Source: Comamonadaceae bacterium
Lineage (GTDB): Bacteria; Pseudomonadota; Gammaproteobacteria; Burkholderiales; Burkholderiaceae_C
Assembly (NCBI GenBank): GCA_947446885.1
Contig: CANFHZ010000004.1
Coordinates: forward strand, 1 to 57,243
Reading direction: 5' to 3'
DNA length: 57,243 bases
The notes below the pieces were generated by a model. That model was not told the DNA's origin and ran no database searches. It saw only the letters and a list, made by a program, of their open reading frames with translations. Numbering within the stretch: position 1 is the first letter of the stretch; the number at the start of each line of letters is the position of its first letter. The position numbers and the translations under genes were made by a program. Shown piece by piece: positions 25,726 through 34,578 of this stretch.

Positions 25726-26927
25726 ATCAGCGCATACCCATCTGGACACTTTGGCCATTTTGGCAACGGCGGGCAGAGTTTTACCGTGACCTGGCGCATT
25801 CGATTGATGACCGCGAGCTGCTGCGCGATTTTGTGGACGGTGAGTTGCGCATCGCGACCAATCCGGGTACTTCTGACCGGCAAAAAGCAGCCGTTCTGGC
25901 GTATATGCGCCAGGTCATGGACAGCGGAATAACCAGCATTGACCAGGTACTGCAGCGCATCATGCCAGCATCGGATGCCATGTCGCTCTCGGTGGTAGCC
26001 GACGCCAAGGACAAGGCTGCTAGCTTGCGCTATGTCGCCGAGAACGTCGAGCGTCAAAAAGCCATGAATGCGGTGGTGCGATCGGCAATCAGCAGTCCGG
26101 CCATTTTGTTTCCGGTGGCCTTCGTATTTGCATATGTCATGGCAGGTCACGTGATCCCTGCTTTTGAAAAAAGTGCGCCACCCGAGATATGGACCGGATT
26201 CGCTGCTTTTGTGCGGAGCGCGGCGTTTGCTTTCAAGCGCGGCGCACCGGCTGCCGTGCTATTGCTTGTATGCGTTCTTGTCTGGTTCGCTGTGTATGGT
26301 TTGGCCAATGTCACTGCGCCCTGGCGATACCGCGCAGAAAACGCAACAGGTATAGGACGTGCGTTTTGGATCTTTCTTGGGCCCCTGCAACCAATATTGG
26401 CTCTGTACAGAGACATCCAAGGCGCGCGTATGTTGGCCAACCTCGCCACACTCTTGCAGGCTGGGCGGGGCTTGCAAGATGCACTCAACGAGCTTTCCAT
26501 CCATGCTTCACCGTGGATGCGCAAGCACTTGCATTGGGTGGTAGAGCACATGCAGATACACCCCGGTGACCACGCACAAGCGTTCAGCCACGGGCTGCTA
26601 TCTGGTGGCTTGTTGGCGCGGCTGCAGAGCCGGGTACGCAGGGATGCAGATGCCGACTTTTCCCGCATCCTGGTCGAACTCGGCACGGTAGGACAAGACC
26701 AAGCGCGCGGTGATGTTCAGCGCTATGCCCAGCAACTCAATGTTCTCCTACTTGCTGGCGTCTTGGCCCTGATTCTCTTTTTTTACAGCGGCCAAAACTA
26801 CATCCTGTTCCAAATTCAAATGCAAATGACACCCCAAGCTATTCAACAACGGGCGCTGCAAAAAAAGCAGCGTGTCTCTGCGATTTCTGGACAAGAAACC
26901 GGGTATTTCGCCACGCACTCAACCTAA
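25722..26927 (+). CDS. pilR: PilR inner-membrane platform protein (GspF family)
   Basis: 401 residues. Membrane segments at about 126-146 (ILFPVAFVFAYVMAGHVIP), 183-203 (AAVLLLVCVLVWFAVYGLA) and 342-362 (VLLLAGVLALILFFYSG) match the GspF/PilC arrangement. The second cytoplasmic repeat has RMLANLATLLQAGRGLQDALNEL. It is the platform on which PilQ acts and on which pilin is extracted from the membrane. The start overlaps pilQ by four bases. Confidence 0.85.
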   Translation: MNQRIPIWTLWPFWQRRAEFYRDLAHSIDDRELLRDFVDGELRIATNPGTSDRQKAAVLAYMRQVMDSGITSIDQVLQRIMPASDAMSLSVVADAKDKAASLRYVAENVERQKAMNAVVRSAISSPAILFPVAFVFAYVMAGHVIPAFEKSAPPEIWTGFAAFVRSAAFAFKRGAPAAVLLLVCVLVWFAVYGLANVTAPWRYRAENATGIGRAFWIFLGPLQPILALYRDIQGARMLANLATLLQAGRGLQDALNELSIHASPWMRKHLHWVVEHMQIHPGDHAQAFSHGLLSGGLLARLQSRVRRDADADFSRILVELGTVGQDQARGDVQRYAQQLNVLLLAGVLALILFFYSGQNYILFQIQMQMTPQAIQQRALQKKQRVSAISGQETGYFATHST

Positions 26928-26944
26928 CTTTCCAAGGGGGAACC

Positions 26945-27544
26945 ATGAAAACAAGCGATCCAACACGCACATGCATACGCCAACACCTCAGACTTGCACG
27001 ATCAGAGTCCCAAAAACAATCCGGTTTCATCAGCGTCGAGTTGGGACTGGCCTTGCTGGTGGTGGCGGTCTTGAGCGTCGCAGCAGTAACCATGTACAGC
27101 AACAACCTCCGCCAAACATCTATCACGCAAAACATCACCGAAATCCAAAACATCGCCAGTTCCGCAAAAGCGGCATATGGTCTGAGTAACCAATATGGTT
27201 CCGTCACCACGGCAGTGGCCGTTCGCAGCCACATCATTCCCGCACACTTGCGTGACGGAACAGCGGCTACTGCCACCAATAGCTTCGGCTCGGCCATCAC
27301 CGTCGTACCCGCTAACGGCACGGGAACCAACGACTTGCTGACATTGACGTGGGGCAACGTCCCGGCCAACCAATGCACCGAGATTGTGTCCGGCGTTTCC
27401 CCCTCCATGCGCCGCATCACTGTCGCGTCTACGGTGGTCAAGGTCCTAGACAGTGCATTGAATATTGCGACGAGCACAAGCGCTTGTGAAACGAATACGT
27501 CAGACGGTGTCGTTTCCATCGCATTTGATATCGGACGCTCATAA
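26945..27544 (+). CDS. pilS: PilS type IVb prepilin (major thin-pilus subunit)
   Basis: 199 residues after a strong AAGGGGG site. A 27-residue leader ends KQSG, then FISVELGLALLVVAVLSVAA: Gly at -1, Phe at +1 and Glu at +5 are the canonical prepilin-peptidase signals, and a long leader is usual for type IVb pilins. Cysteines near the C-terminus (NQCTEI, SACETN) could form the usual disulfide loop. It polymerises into the thin pilus. No prepilin peptidase gene is visible here, so processing would need a chromosomal enzyme. Confidence 0.9.
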   Translation: MKTSDPTRTCIRQHLRLARSESQKQSGFISVELGLALLVVAVLSVAAVTMYSNNLRQTSITQNITEIQNIASSAKAAYGLSNQYGSVTTAVAVRSHIIPAHLRDGTAATATNSFGSAITVVPANGTGTNDLLTLTWGNVPANQCTEIVSGVSPSMRRITVASTVVKVLDSALNIATSTSACETNTSDGVVSIAFDIGRS

Positions 27545-27555
27545 AGCGCGGCCTC

Positions 27556-28860
27556 ATGCGCACCATTCCACGCACCCAGATGGGTTGGCTCAGCATGGAC
27601 ATGAGTCTGGCACTTCTCGTAGCCGGCGTGATGGCGGTGACCAGCTACAAGGCGACGCTGCAGGCTGCAGACGCCACGGCCGCTGGCTTGCAAGCGGACG
27701 CGATCATGGCTTTGCGTGGTGCTGCCCACAAACTGGTGATGCTCAATTACAGCGCCTACCAAGCGGCTTTGCCCATCACGCGCAACGGCGTCACGCTGGC
27801 AGATGGCAGCACCAGTGGCCAATCACGCTACCCTACGGTCGCCCAGTTTCGATCGCTGAATCTGGGCGTCGACAATGCGCTGGATGCGGGTATCTACAAA
27901 TCGCTGACCTCTGGTGGCTACGACATCAAGATCACTCGATCCAGCACCTGCACCACCTCTCCAGGCGGTAGCGATTGCCACGTCACGGGCATGGTATGTC
28001 TCAATGTCGCGGTGAAGGATCGCTCCAGCGCCAGTGGTGAAGTAGATGCTGTTGGCCAAGGGGTCATGCTGGGGCGCATGGGCAATGCGGGTGGAAGCTC
28101 TCTGTTGGGTAATGCATCGACCATTCTGGCCTCTGATGGAAGCTGGTCTGCGGTCAATCCCTATGGCGCAGTGGCTGGGATTGTCTGTGCACGGTTCGGG
28201 TGGGGAAGCGAAGACGATGATTACCTGCGCGTGGCGGACTCCCGCGATCCGAGTTTCCAAGGGGGCGAAACGGTCAGCGGCACGATTTACGGGTCCAGTT
28301 ACACATTACAGGCCAATGGAGCAGCCAATATCACTGGGACATTGACGCTGGGGGGAACCGGCACACCCGGCGCAACATGCACACCAGATGGTGCAATGTC
28401 CTGGGGCACTGTGGCCACTGTGCCAACGCTACTGCGCTGCGTCGCAGGCGTTTGGACAGCCACTTCTACCCTTATTGCCTCCGATGGTGCTGCCTGCTCC
28501 CCAGAGGGCCGGATTGCCCAGACTGCGGGAGGGGCTGGGCTCATTTGCCGCCGCGCCAGTTACCGCCAGCTCGCCGATCTAGCGGGGCAGGCTGGCATCT
28601 ATTCGGTGGCCACCTACACCCAAGGACAGGTGGTCTCAACGCCTACATGTATTGGATCGAACATGACTCCGCGCATGGTATTGCTCGGAATCGTAAGCAC
28701 CTGTGTTGTGGCCGGCCTTGGAGGGGCATGCAACAACAACACGGGTTCTTTCACCGCGCAATTGGGGTCGGGCAATGTGCTATCGATCGTAGGAAGCGAT
28801 GGTTCTTCGGCGGGAAGCAACGCCACGGCCACGATTGCAACTCTATGTACGGCGTATTAG
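27556..28860 (+). CDS. pilV: PilV-like minor pilin / pilus-tip adhesin
   Basis: 434 residues. A short leader ends at Gly10 (RTQMG), followed by WLSMDMSLALLVAGVMAV; position +5 is Asp rather than Glu. The N-terminal part (ADATAAGLQADAIMALRGAAHKLV) is typical of PilV. The C-terminal half is rich in Gly/Thr/Cys and repeats like GATCTPDGAMSWGTV and GAACSPEGRIAQT, as in tip adhesins that recognise recipient surface sugars in R64. No inverted repeats or shufflon recombinase gene follow, so the tip is probably fixed. Confidence 0.75.
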   Translation: MRTIPRTQMGWLSMDMSLALLVAGVMAVTSYKATLQAADATAAGLQADAIMALRGAAHKLVMLNYSAYQAALPITRNGVTLADGSTSGQSRYPTVAQFRSLNLGVDNALDAGIYKSLTSGGYDIKITRSSTCTTSPGGSDCHVTGMVCLNVAVKDRSSASGEVDAVGQGVMLGRMGNAGGSSLLGNASTILASDGSWSAVNPYGAVAGIVCARFGWGSEDDDYLRVADSRDPSFQGGETVSGTIYGSSYTLQANGAANITGTLTLGGTGTPGATCTPDGAMSWGTVATVPTLLRCVAGVWTATSTLIASDGAACSPEGRIAQTAGGAGLICRRASYRQLADLAGQAGIYSVATYTQGQVVSTPTCIGSNMTPRMVLLGIVSTCVVAGLGGACNNNTGSFTAQLGSGNVLSIVGSDGSSAGSNATATIATLCTAY

Positions 28861-28883
28861 GTTCATTTTTTAAGGAGAGGAAT

Positions 28884-29693
28884 ATGCATAGTCAATTTAA
28901 ATTACACATAATTTCTGCGGCGGTACTGAGCTATTGCAGCCAGGCCAGCGCCTTCTTGACCTATGGCGATCCAGACGCCCAGGGCCGCAGACTGGTCATC
29001 GAGGCAGGTGGCCCTATCGAAGGCTGTGATGCTGGACTTGCCCTGGTGAACGGCGTTTATTACTGCAGTGGAAGCAGCCAATACATTGGCGTTATCACGC
29101 CAACACAACCAGGGAAATCAGATGGGGGTTCTGGCGGCCAAATCCAAGGAGGCTGGATGGGCACGGATGGACAACTCCATGTTTCTCCATCCGACAATTC
29201 GCCAACGTGCGACTGCAGCAGAGAACTCGGTAAAACTGATGAAAAAACGGCGCAAATCCAAAATAATCTAAATGACAACGATGACTCTGACACTCATGCC
29301 GATGGAGGCGGTGGTGGCGGCAACAGCCGTGTAATCTGTACCGAATTGATGCGCCAAGGCATGCTGGACAAAGCCATTTGGCGCGCAGATCTTCTCTTCA
29401 CGCGCAAACATTTGTCACCGGCAACCGTGCGGGGTTACCATTTATGGGCCATCCCTTACGTTCGCTTGATGCGCCGATCGCCTTGGGCACAAAACTTGAT
29501 CCGCCCACTGGCTACCTGGCGCGCAGAAGAATTGGCTTTTCAGATGGGCGTGCGCCCCAGGTGCAATTGGAAAGGCAAATTTCTGCGTTGGGTTGGGGAG
29601 CCCATCTGCTTTGCTATCGGCCTGTGGGCAGCAGAGCAAAACTGGCAGTCCCTGTGGACTGGACGCCACCCGTTGGTTTCTGCAGATCTCTAG
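28884..29693 (+). CDS. Exported hypothetical protein at the end of the pilus operon
   Basis: 269 residues from ATG 28884 with an ideal AAGGAGAGG site. An N-terminal signal ends near SQASA. The middle is Gly/Ser/Asp-rich, with two repeated acidic stretches. The C-terminal about 120 residues form a distinct helical unit (CTELMRQGMLDKAIWRADLLF, GYHLWAIPYVRLMRRSPW, RAEELAFQMGVRP) that looks like a conserved domain I cannot name. Position after pilV suggests a role in pilus function or in surface contact. It is the last gene before the convergent mobilisation operon. Confidence 0.65.
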   Translation: MHSQFKLHIISAAVLSYCSQASAFLTYGDPDAQGRRLVIEAGGPIEGCDAGLALVNGVYYCSGSSQYIGVITPTQPGKSDGGSGGQIQGGWMGTDGQLHVSPSDNSPTCDCSRELGKTDEKTAQIQNNLNDNDDSDTHADGGGGGGNSRVICTELMRQGMLDKAIWRADLLFTRKHLSPATVRGYHLWAIPYVRLMRRSPWAQNLIRPLATWRAEELAFQMGVRPRCNWKGKFLRWVGEPICFAIGLWAAEQNWQSLWTGRHPLVSADL

Positions 29694-29719
29694 TACACCG
29701 CGCCGTTAAAAACCTCGCC

Positions 29720-30520
29720 TCAGGGAACAAAGACCAGGCGATCCGGCAACAGCGCGGGACGGTTGTTGAGAAACTCCTTGATCTGGTCGCCTGTTTCCTG
29801 CAGGAAACGGGCGACTGCTAGCTTGCGTTGCTCTGCACTCTGCAACGCCGCAGGTGGGACTACATAAAATCTCCACTCCGTCAATCGGCCGCCACTGTAG
29901 CCTGCATGCAGCTGTACTGTGAGCAGGTTGGGCGCTTGAATATCTGGCTCCGGCAATGGAAAAGGAATGACCATAAACTCAAAGGGTGGTCGGTGGTCTT
30001 CGACATAAGCCGCATAGCCACACCGTTCCATGAATCCGGACTTCGTTGTCCCAAAATCATTGAGAACCTCATAGTCCCCTGCACACTCCTCGTGGATATA
30101 TCCAACGCGATCGGTGGTGATATTGCTCGAAAAATCCAGCCACTGAATTTGTGCTTCAGGATCCTGGTTCTTAAGCGCTACCCATAAAAATCTGAGAGTG
30201 GGTTTAGTCGGTGCCGTCTTCCAGGTGCGACTGTAATTTTTCCTCATCACCACCTCCCATTTCCCCGGTGGCAGCGGCAGCGGCGCGGACTGCCAAAACC
30301 CCGCAAGCTTGATCCCACCACCGAGCCCGCCGGTGAGTATGGCGCCTTTGATGACGTCCTCCACCCTGGTGACATGGGGTGTATCTGCGGCTGATGTGGC
30401 AACAGCCCTGGGCTGAACGGCCTCCTGTTCTGCAACGGGCGCATTTCTGGGGGTATTGGCACAAGCACTCAGGGCCATCACCACCAGCGCTGCCACCCCA
30501 TACCTTTTAATGCTTTTCAT
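29720..30520 (-). CDS. Hypothetical lipoprotein
   Basis: 266 residues with a lipobox (VMALSAC, Cys19) and an AGGAGG site before ATG 30520. The mature part has a short low-complexity linker, then KWEVVMRKNYSRTWKT and a beta-rich domain with YAAYVEDHRPPFEFMVI. Family not recognised. It is last in the leftward mobilisation operon, 27 bases from the convergent end of the pilus operon, with no clear terminator in between. Confidence 0.6.
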   Translation of the reverse strand: MKSIKRYGVAALVVMALSACANTPRNAPVAEQEAVQPRAVATSAADTPHVTRVEDVIKGAILTGGLGGGIKLAGFWQSAPLPLPPGKWEVVMRKNYSRTWKTAPTKPTLRFLWVALKNQDPEAQIQWLDFSSNITTDRVGYIHEECAGDYEVLNDFGTTKSGFMERCGYAAYVEDHRPPFEFMVIPFPLPEPDIQAPNLLTVQLHAGYSGGRLTEWRFYVVPPAALQSAEQRKLAVARFLQETGDQIKEFLNNRPALLPDRLVFVP

Positions 30521-30603
30521 ATGTCCTCCTTTTCATAAATACCCACCGACGAATACCCGCATCTCGAACACTGTGACGAATAGCCCATGCCGATTGCAAG
30601 CCC

Positions 30604-31806
30604 TCAGTTCGTGCGAACAAACCGCGCAATTGGTGGCAAGGCAGGCTCCGCATCCATCCCCGCCCTCCAAACCAGGGTCTCCAAACCCTCACTTTGCGCT
30701 TGCGAGACCTGCGCAGTCAATAGCGCTTGGTCTCCGCCGGGCTGAAGTATGAATAGTGCGACTGGTCGCTCGGTGTCAGTGAGTACAGCGCTGGCTATCG
30801 GGACGCTGCGTTTCAGGTTGTAGCGCAGCCCTTTACTGAATCTGCGCTGCGCGCCAACCAAGCGTGCGATCAATGCCTCTTCAAATATATTCTCGAATGG
30901 CAACAACTCGGCACTGACATTCATGAGCGTGAGCTCAGACAGTACGGGATTTCCCACCGTGTCGTTGAAAAACGTCCCGAGCACCATCAAGCGGTTGACA
31001 CCCGCCTGCCACATCGCAATTTGTGCAGAAAAGACTCTTTCAACCTGGCTGAATAGCGCATCCGAGATAGCAAGTGCTTTCGGCAAACCCGATATGGCAA
31101 GCTGATGGGCCAGGGTGCTCTGGCTCAACCGGACCACCTCACCAATCACCAATGCCATCCGCCGCGCACCGTAAGCGTCGGTGGCTGCTCGCGCCAATTG
31201 CAGCGAGACATGCGTATCGGCAGTACCGCCCTGTCCGCCAGAACCCTCCGGCCGTGGCACCACCAGCACGTCAGACAACAAACCCGCGCTAATTCTTTTA
31301 CTGGCTGCTGCCTGAACCAGGTATTTGTGCAACACCCAGTCATTGCGTTTGTGTTCCATTCGCGGACTCCACTTATGGAATCCCGCCTCCTGCCACAAGT
31401 AGTGCAACAGGCCCCGCATGCTTAATTTATTCGGGTTAACTTTTGCGCTTTCGAGCCCTTGCCCGCTAGGACCCGGTGGTACGTTCCCCGAAATTTTGCG
31501 CATTGCAAAGTCAAGTCGGAGTGTGATGTCGCCAGACTCGTTGGCATCGATTGCGCTACCCATCACAGCGGCAGCTCCAGAAATCGATAGTGGAGGTTCG
31601 TAATGTGTACAAGCTAGAGCGTGGCGCGCCATCGTGCCGGGCATACAGCTGAGCAGGTATTGACCCCGCACAAACGGCACATACATTTCGACTGCAGGCT
31701 GGGTGCAAACGCAATGCACCCGCCGCGGCCGCGCCAAATTACCCAGAAATTCTTGGAAACCTGGCTCGTCAGAGCGGCGCAGTTCACCCGCGACAAGGTA
31801 CTGCAT
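30604..31806 (-). CDS. DUF1173 family protein
   Basis: 400 residues. The sequence matches the DUF1173 pattern of plasmid-borne proteins: two N-terminal cysteine-containing stretches (RVHCVCTQPAVEMYV, YLLSCMPGTMARHALAC), a central LLHYLWQEAGFHKWSPRM, and VIGEVVRLSQSTLAHQL. The CxC…C…C arrangement might bind metal. Function unknown; the family is common on proteobacterial conjugative plasmids and often lies near type IV secretion genes. It sits in the leftward operon started by the relaxosome genes. Confidence 0.75.
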   Translation of the reverse strand: MQYLVAGELRRSDEPGFQEFLGNLARPRRVHCVCTQPAVEMYVPFVRGQYLLSCMPGTMARHALACTHYEPPLSISGAAAVMGSAIDANESGDITLRLDFAMRKISGNVPPGPSGQGLESAKVNPNKLSMRGLLHYLWQEAGFHKWSPRMEHKRNDWVLHKYLVQAAASKRISAGLLSDVLVVPRPEGSGGQGGTADTHVSLQLARAATDAYGARRMALVIGEVVRLSQSTLAHQLAISGLPKALAISDALFSQVERVFSAQIAMWQAGVNRLMVLGTFFNDTVGNPVLSELTLMNVSAELLPFENIFEEALIARLVGAQRRFSKGLRYNLKRSVPIASAVLTDTERPVALFILQPGGDQALLTAQVSQAQSEGLETLVWRAGMDAEPALPPIARFVRTN

Positions 31807-31821
31807 GGGATGGCCTTACGC

Positions 31822-32298
31822 CTATTTCCGATTCCAATCCACCACGTGGACCACGGGTATGAAGAATCTGAAAATATAAGCAACAGCAGGCACGACGCAC
31901 ACGAGCCGACAAAACGCAAACCAGTTTTCATACCCAAGGTACCAGACTATGGGGAAAGCAATCAAGCCAGCACGGAAGAACCAATTTCCTAGCCGCCACA
32001 CCCACACAGGGTAGAGCAGAAGCAAGGTAGCGGCAAGCCCATTGAAAACCATGCCAGCCCACCACTCAGCAGACCAGACATCAATCGTGTGCGCTCTTTT
32101 AAGTTGCTGATGGCCAGGCACACTTGGTTCTAGGCCTGCCTGCATGCCCAGCACGCCGCTGGGCATGCTGTTTGTAACGACCGGTAGATCACCAGACTGA
32201 ATAACGCTCGGCAATGGGAATCTGCTACCAGCCACTGCAATGCTATGCAGAAGCAAAGCGACCAGGCTTGCGCCTAAAAATTTGCGGATTGCTTTCAT
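31822..32298 (-). CDS. Hypothetical inner-membrane protein
   Basis: 158 residues from ATG 32298, preceded by GGGAGG; a longer frame to 32370 lacks a good site. An N-terminal signal (FLGASLVALLLHSIAVAG) precedes a polar region, then three hydrophobic stretches (MVFNGLAATLLLLYPVWVW, WFFRAGLIAFPIVWYL, VCVVPAVAYIFRFFIPVV). Family not recognised. Its place between trbM and the DUF1173 gene makes a role in mating-pair formation or entry exclusion possible but unproven. Confidence 0.55.
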   Translation of the reverse strand: MKAIRKFLGASLVALLLHSIAVAGSRFPLPSVIQSGDLPVVTNSMPSGVLGMQAGLEPSVPGHQQLKRAHTIDVWSAEWWAGMVFNGLAATLLLLYPVWVWRLGNWFFRAGLIAFPIVWYLGYENWFAFCRLVCVVPAVAYIFRFFIPVVHVVDWNRK

Positions 32299-32388
32299 GG
32301 GATCCTCCCTTTCAATTGGCGTGTTTAACTGTACAAACGAACAGCCCCCAAAAACCGTTGACAAGCCCACCGCGATGACCCACGCGCA

Positions 32389-32979
32389 TCAGTCGCCTCC
32401 ATTTCTACCGCCCCCTCTACCCCCTTGGTTTTGCTGAGCCAGTCGATCAATCTCTGCCCAGTGCGCTGTGTAAGCCGCCACAGCAACTGCAAAATCTTTC
32501 GCCTCGGCCCAATAGCCGCCTCGCTGGGGTGTTCCCACATATCTTGGGCTGTCGAGTCGTACGTATTGATGCCCGAAATAGGCAGCACAGTAGTCGGGCA
32601 TCGTGTCCATCACAAACCCGGGAACATTGCGCCCTGGCTCCACATAGAGCTCCACATTCAAGGCTGCAGCATCACACCGACCTGCACCATTGACCAAGGC
32701 CGACTTCATGCTCGCCATACCGGGAGCACCTGCGACCGGGCAGAGATTCAAGAAATCGAGCCGCGCTTGCAAGGTCTCCCAAAACCTCCAGCGCGTAATC
32801 GCAAAATAATAGGCAATAGGAGGATTGCATTCGGGCGGTCGCTGTGCAGAAGCCAGGCAAAGAATGGCAGAACACGACAACTGCGTTTGCCCGTCAAGAT
32901 CCTGGGCACGCAAAGCGCTTGCCTTGGGTTGCAGGACCGTGGCGGCCACACAAAGCGCGCTACAAATAACGTTTTTCAT
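32389..32979 (-). CDS. trbM: TrbM/KikA-like conjugal transfer protein
   Basis: 196 residues with a signal peptide. It has the Cys-rich TrbM pattern: LSCSAILCLASAQRPPECNPPIAYYF, RLDFLNLCPVA, GAGRCDAA, MPDYCAAYFGHQY. The paired cysteines suggest a disulfide-stabilised periplasmic protein. TrbM proteins occur with IncP-type and related mating systems; the exact role is uncertain. The Gly/Arg-rich C-terminus (QGGRGGGRNGGD) is unusual. Confidence 0.75.
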   Translation of the reverse strand: MKNVICSALCVAATVLQPKASALRAQDLDGQTQLSCSAILCLASAQRPPECNPPIAYYFAITRWRFWETLQARLDFLNLCPVAGAPGMASMKSALVNGAGRCDAAALNVELYVEPGRNVPGFVMDTMPDYCAAYFGHQYVRLDSPRYVGTPQRGGYWAEAKDFAVAVAAYTAHWAEIDRLAQQNQGGRGGGRNGGD

Positions 32980-33016
32980 GAATAAAACACCCTGAATGCG
33001 CCATCGTGATCGTTTG

Positions 33017-33412
33017 TCAGGCGACTATCCGCAGCCCGAACGCCACCAAAATCCCCAGGCCAAATCCAAAAAAAGCCCACCAATATGGGCGATAAGCAGA
33101 CTGGGTTGCCGCCTCCTGCGCAACCAGCCGCCTCACCTCGGCCATCAGGCCTCGCAAAAAGATCTCCGCGTGTTTTTGCAGTTTGGCCGCTGCAATCTCC
33201 GGAATCTGGAATTGCTGAAATTCGCGCATCTTGTTGTCGAGGAGGGACAACCAATTGCGCCGCTCACCCACCTCCAAGTGCTGCAGGAGTTCCGCTATGC
33301 GGCGATTGGTTTCTTCTACCTGGATGTTGAGCCGATGAACATCGCCAAGCGTCTCGGCCAACAATATGTCGCGCGCTTTCTGGGACAGGAGTTGGAGGTC
33401 TTCGGTCATCAT
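33017..33412 (-). CDS. StbC-like small membrane-anchored coiled-coil protein
   Basis: 131 residues. The N-terminal about 100 residues are helical with heptad-like Leu/Ile spacing (LGDVHRLNIQVEETNRRIAELLQHLE). One C-terminal membrane segment follows (WWAFFGFGLGILVAFGL). ATG 33412 overlaps the stop of the StbB-like gene (ATGA), giving an stbA-stbB-stbC-like order. The StbC label rests mainly on context; the sequence itself has few fixed motifs. Confidence 0.5.
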   Translation of the reverse strand: MMTEDLQLLSQKARDILLAETLGDVHRLNIQVEETNRRIAELLQHLEVGERRNWLSLLDNKMREFQQFQIPEIAAAKLQKHAEIFLRGLMAEVRRLVAQEAATQSAYRPYWWAFFGFGLGILVAFGLRIVA

Positions 33413-34128
33413 CCGCTACCGCTGGCCGTCAGTGATGCATAGACAGCGCGCATATTGCGGCGCACACCTTGTGAAAGCCGCTTGATAGACAGTTGCGCTG
33501 CCAGCTGGACTTTGGCTTCACTGCTCTTGGCAGCAGCAATCAGGCCCTTGTAATCGGTCGGGTCATCAGCCAACTCGGCGAGCGTTCTTTTTTGACCGGC
33601 GATTCGGGCGAATAGTTCAGATTCATAAATCGTCCAATTTGCATGAGCACGCGCCATACGCGTCTCTTTTACAAACTCCAATAGACCACCAAACACATCT
33701 TGGGGACGACCCAAATAGGGCATCTGGTTAAAAACCATACGGATTTTTTCAGCGGGTATCCCGAGCGCAGACAGCTCCCCAACACATTGCACTGTGTCCT
33801 TTTGCTGCTTGAGGGCAGGCACACAAGGCACCACGTACAGATCGAAATCTTCGTGCGAACCTTCGTAGCGTCGCATCAGCATCAAGAAGTCTTCGATATT
33901 CGACGATCCAACGTCAACGATCACCTGCGGCTGGCTCAGCATGTCCTCTTGGAGCTGACCAAATTCCGCCCCGCTCATCGTGTGGTCTGAGGCTGCGTCT
34001 GCGTTAATGGTCTCTACCGAAATAACGGGACAACCGTCCATCATGGGGGCCAGCAGGTGTCTGGCCAAGGTGGACTTTCCAACATTTCCGGAAAAATTCA
34101 CCACCGCTATTTTGCTGAAGAGGCTCAT
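33409..34128 (-). CDS. stbB: StbB-type ParA-like ATPase
   Basis: 239 residues. The P-loop is degenerate ParA/MinD type (VVNFSGNVGKSTLARHLL), followed by VIVDVGSSNIEDFLML, a Walker-B/A'-like element, and YVVPCVPALKQQKDT. This matches StbB plasmid-stability ATPases (R388 type), which affect plasmid positioning and conjugation frequency. It forms a tight group with the small DNA-binding-like gene upstream and the coiled-coil gene downstream. Confidence 0.75.
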   Translation of the reverse strand: MSLFSKIAVVNFSGNVGKSTLARHLLAPMMDGCPVISVETINADAASDHTMSGAEFGQLQEDMLSQPQVIVDVGSSNIEDFLMLMRRYEGSHEDFDLYVVPCVPALKQQKDTVQCVGELSALGIPAEKIRMVFNQMPYLGRPQDVFGGLLEFVKETRMARAHANWTIYESELFARIAGQKRTLAELADDPTDYKGLIAAAKSSEAKVQLAAQLSIKRLSQGVRRNMRAVYASLTASGSG

Positions 34129-34130
34129 TT

Positions 34131-34559
34131 TTATTCCGTCCCTGTTCGGTCAAAAATGGATTTCCGCGTGAAATACTGATCCAAATCAACGCCCTGTTTG
34201 GCGAGCCCTGGACGTTGCATAACAGCTTGCTGCATACGCACATTGCGCCCCACATCCTCTGCTGGAACTGGCTGCGCTATGGGCATGGAAGCAGGTGATG
34301 GCGAGGAGGGCCTGGCGCTTTTGCGCGCGCGTTCGATGGCTTTGGTAAAGGACTTCAAGCTGCCCTGCATTCCTTGGGCCGTGAAGAGTCTGTAGATGTC
34401 TTTGATTCGGGCGCCAGCGGCAATGGACGCATTAATTTGGGCTAAGTCGCTGCGCACGGCTCCCGCGACGGTACGCTTCAAACCCGAATAGTCGATACAA
34501 AAATTCAGCGAGGCCCGGTGAGCCCCGGACGGTATTGGTTTGGATTCGCTGGCGGTCAT
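34131..34559 (-). CDS. StbA-like or relaxosome DNA-binding protein
   Basis: 142 residues from ATG 34559. The N-terminal half holds a likely helix-turn-helix (LAQINASIAAGARIKDIYRLFTA, then GMQGSLKSFTKAIERARK), a pattern seen in small plasmid DNA-binding proteins near transfer origins. The C-terminal half is Pro/Ser-rich and disordered. It ends two bases before stbB. By position it could be the StbA equivalent that binds direct repeats near oriT (see the 37027-37092 repeats); that link is inference. Confidence 0.55.
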   Translation of the reverse strand: MTASESKPIPSGAHRASLNFCIDYSGLKRTVAGAVRSDLAQINASIAAGARIKDIYRLFTAQGMQGSLKSFTKAIERARKSARPSSPSPASMPIAQPVPAEDVGRNVRMQQAVMQRPGLAKQGVDLDQYFTRKSIFDRTGTE

Positions 34560-34578
34560 ATGCGCTCCGTATCTCGAC

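Noticed and set aside
27556-29693. Shufflon at the pilV end
   Set aside because: No inverted repeat array or alternative pilV ends are visible, and the recombinases at 54-57 kb belong to a separate cassette in umuC.
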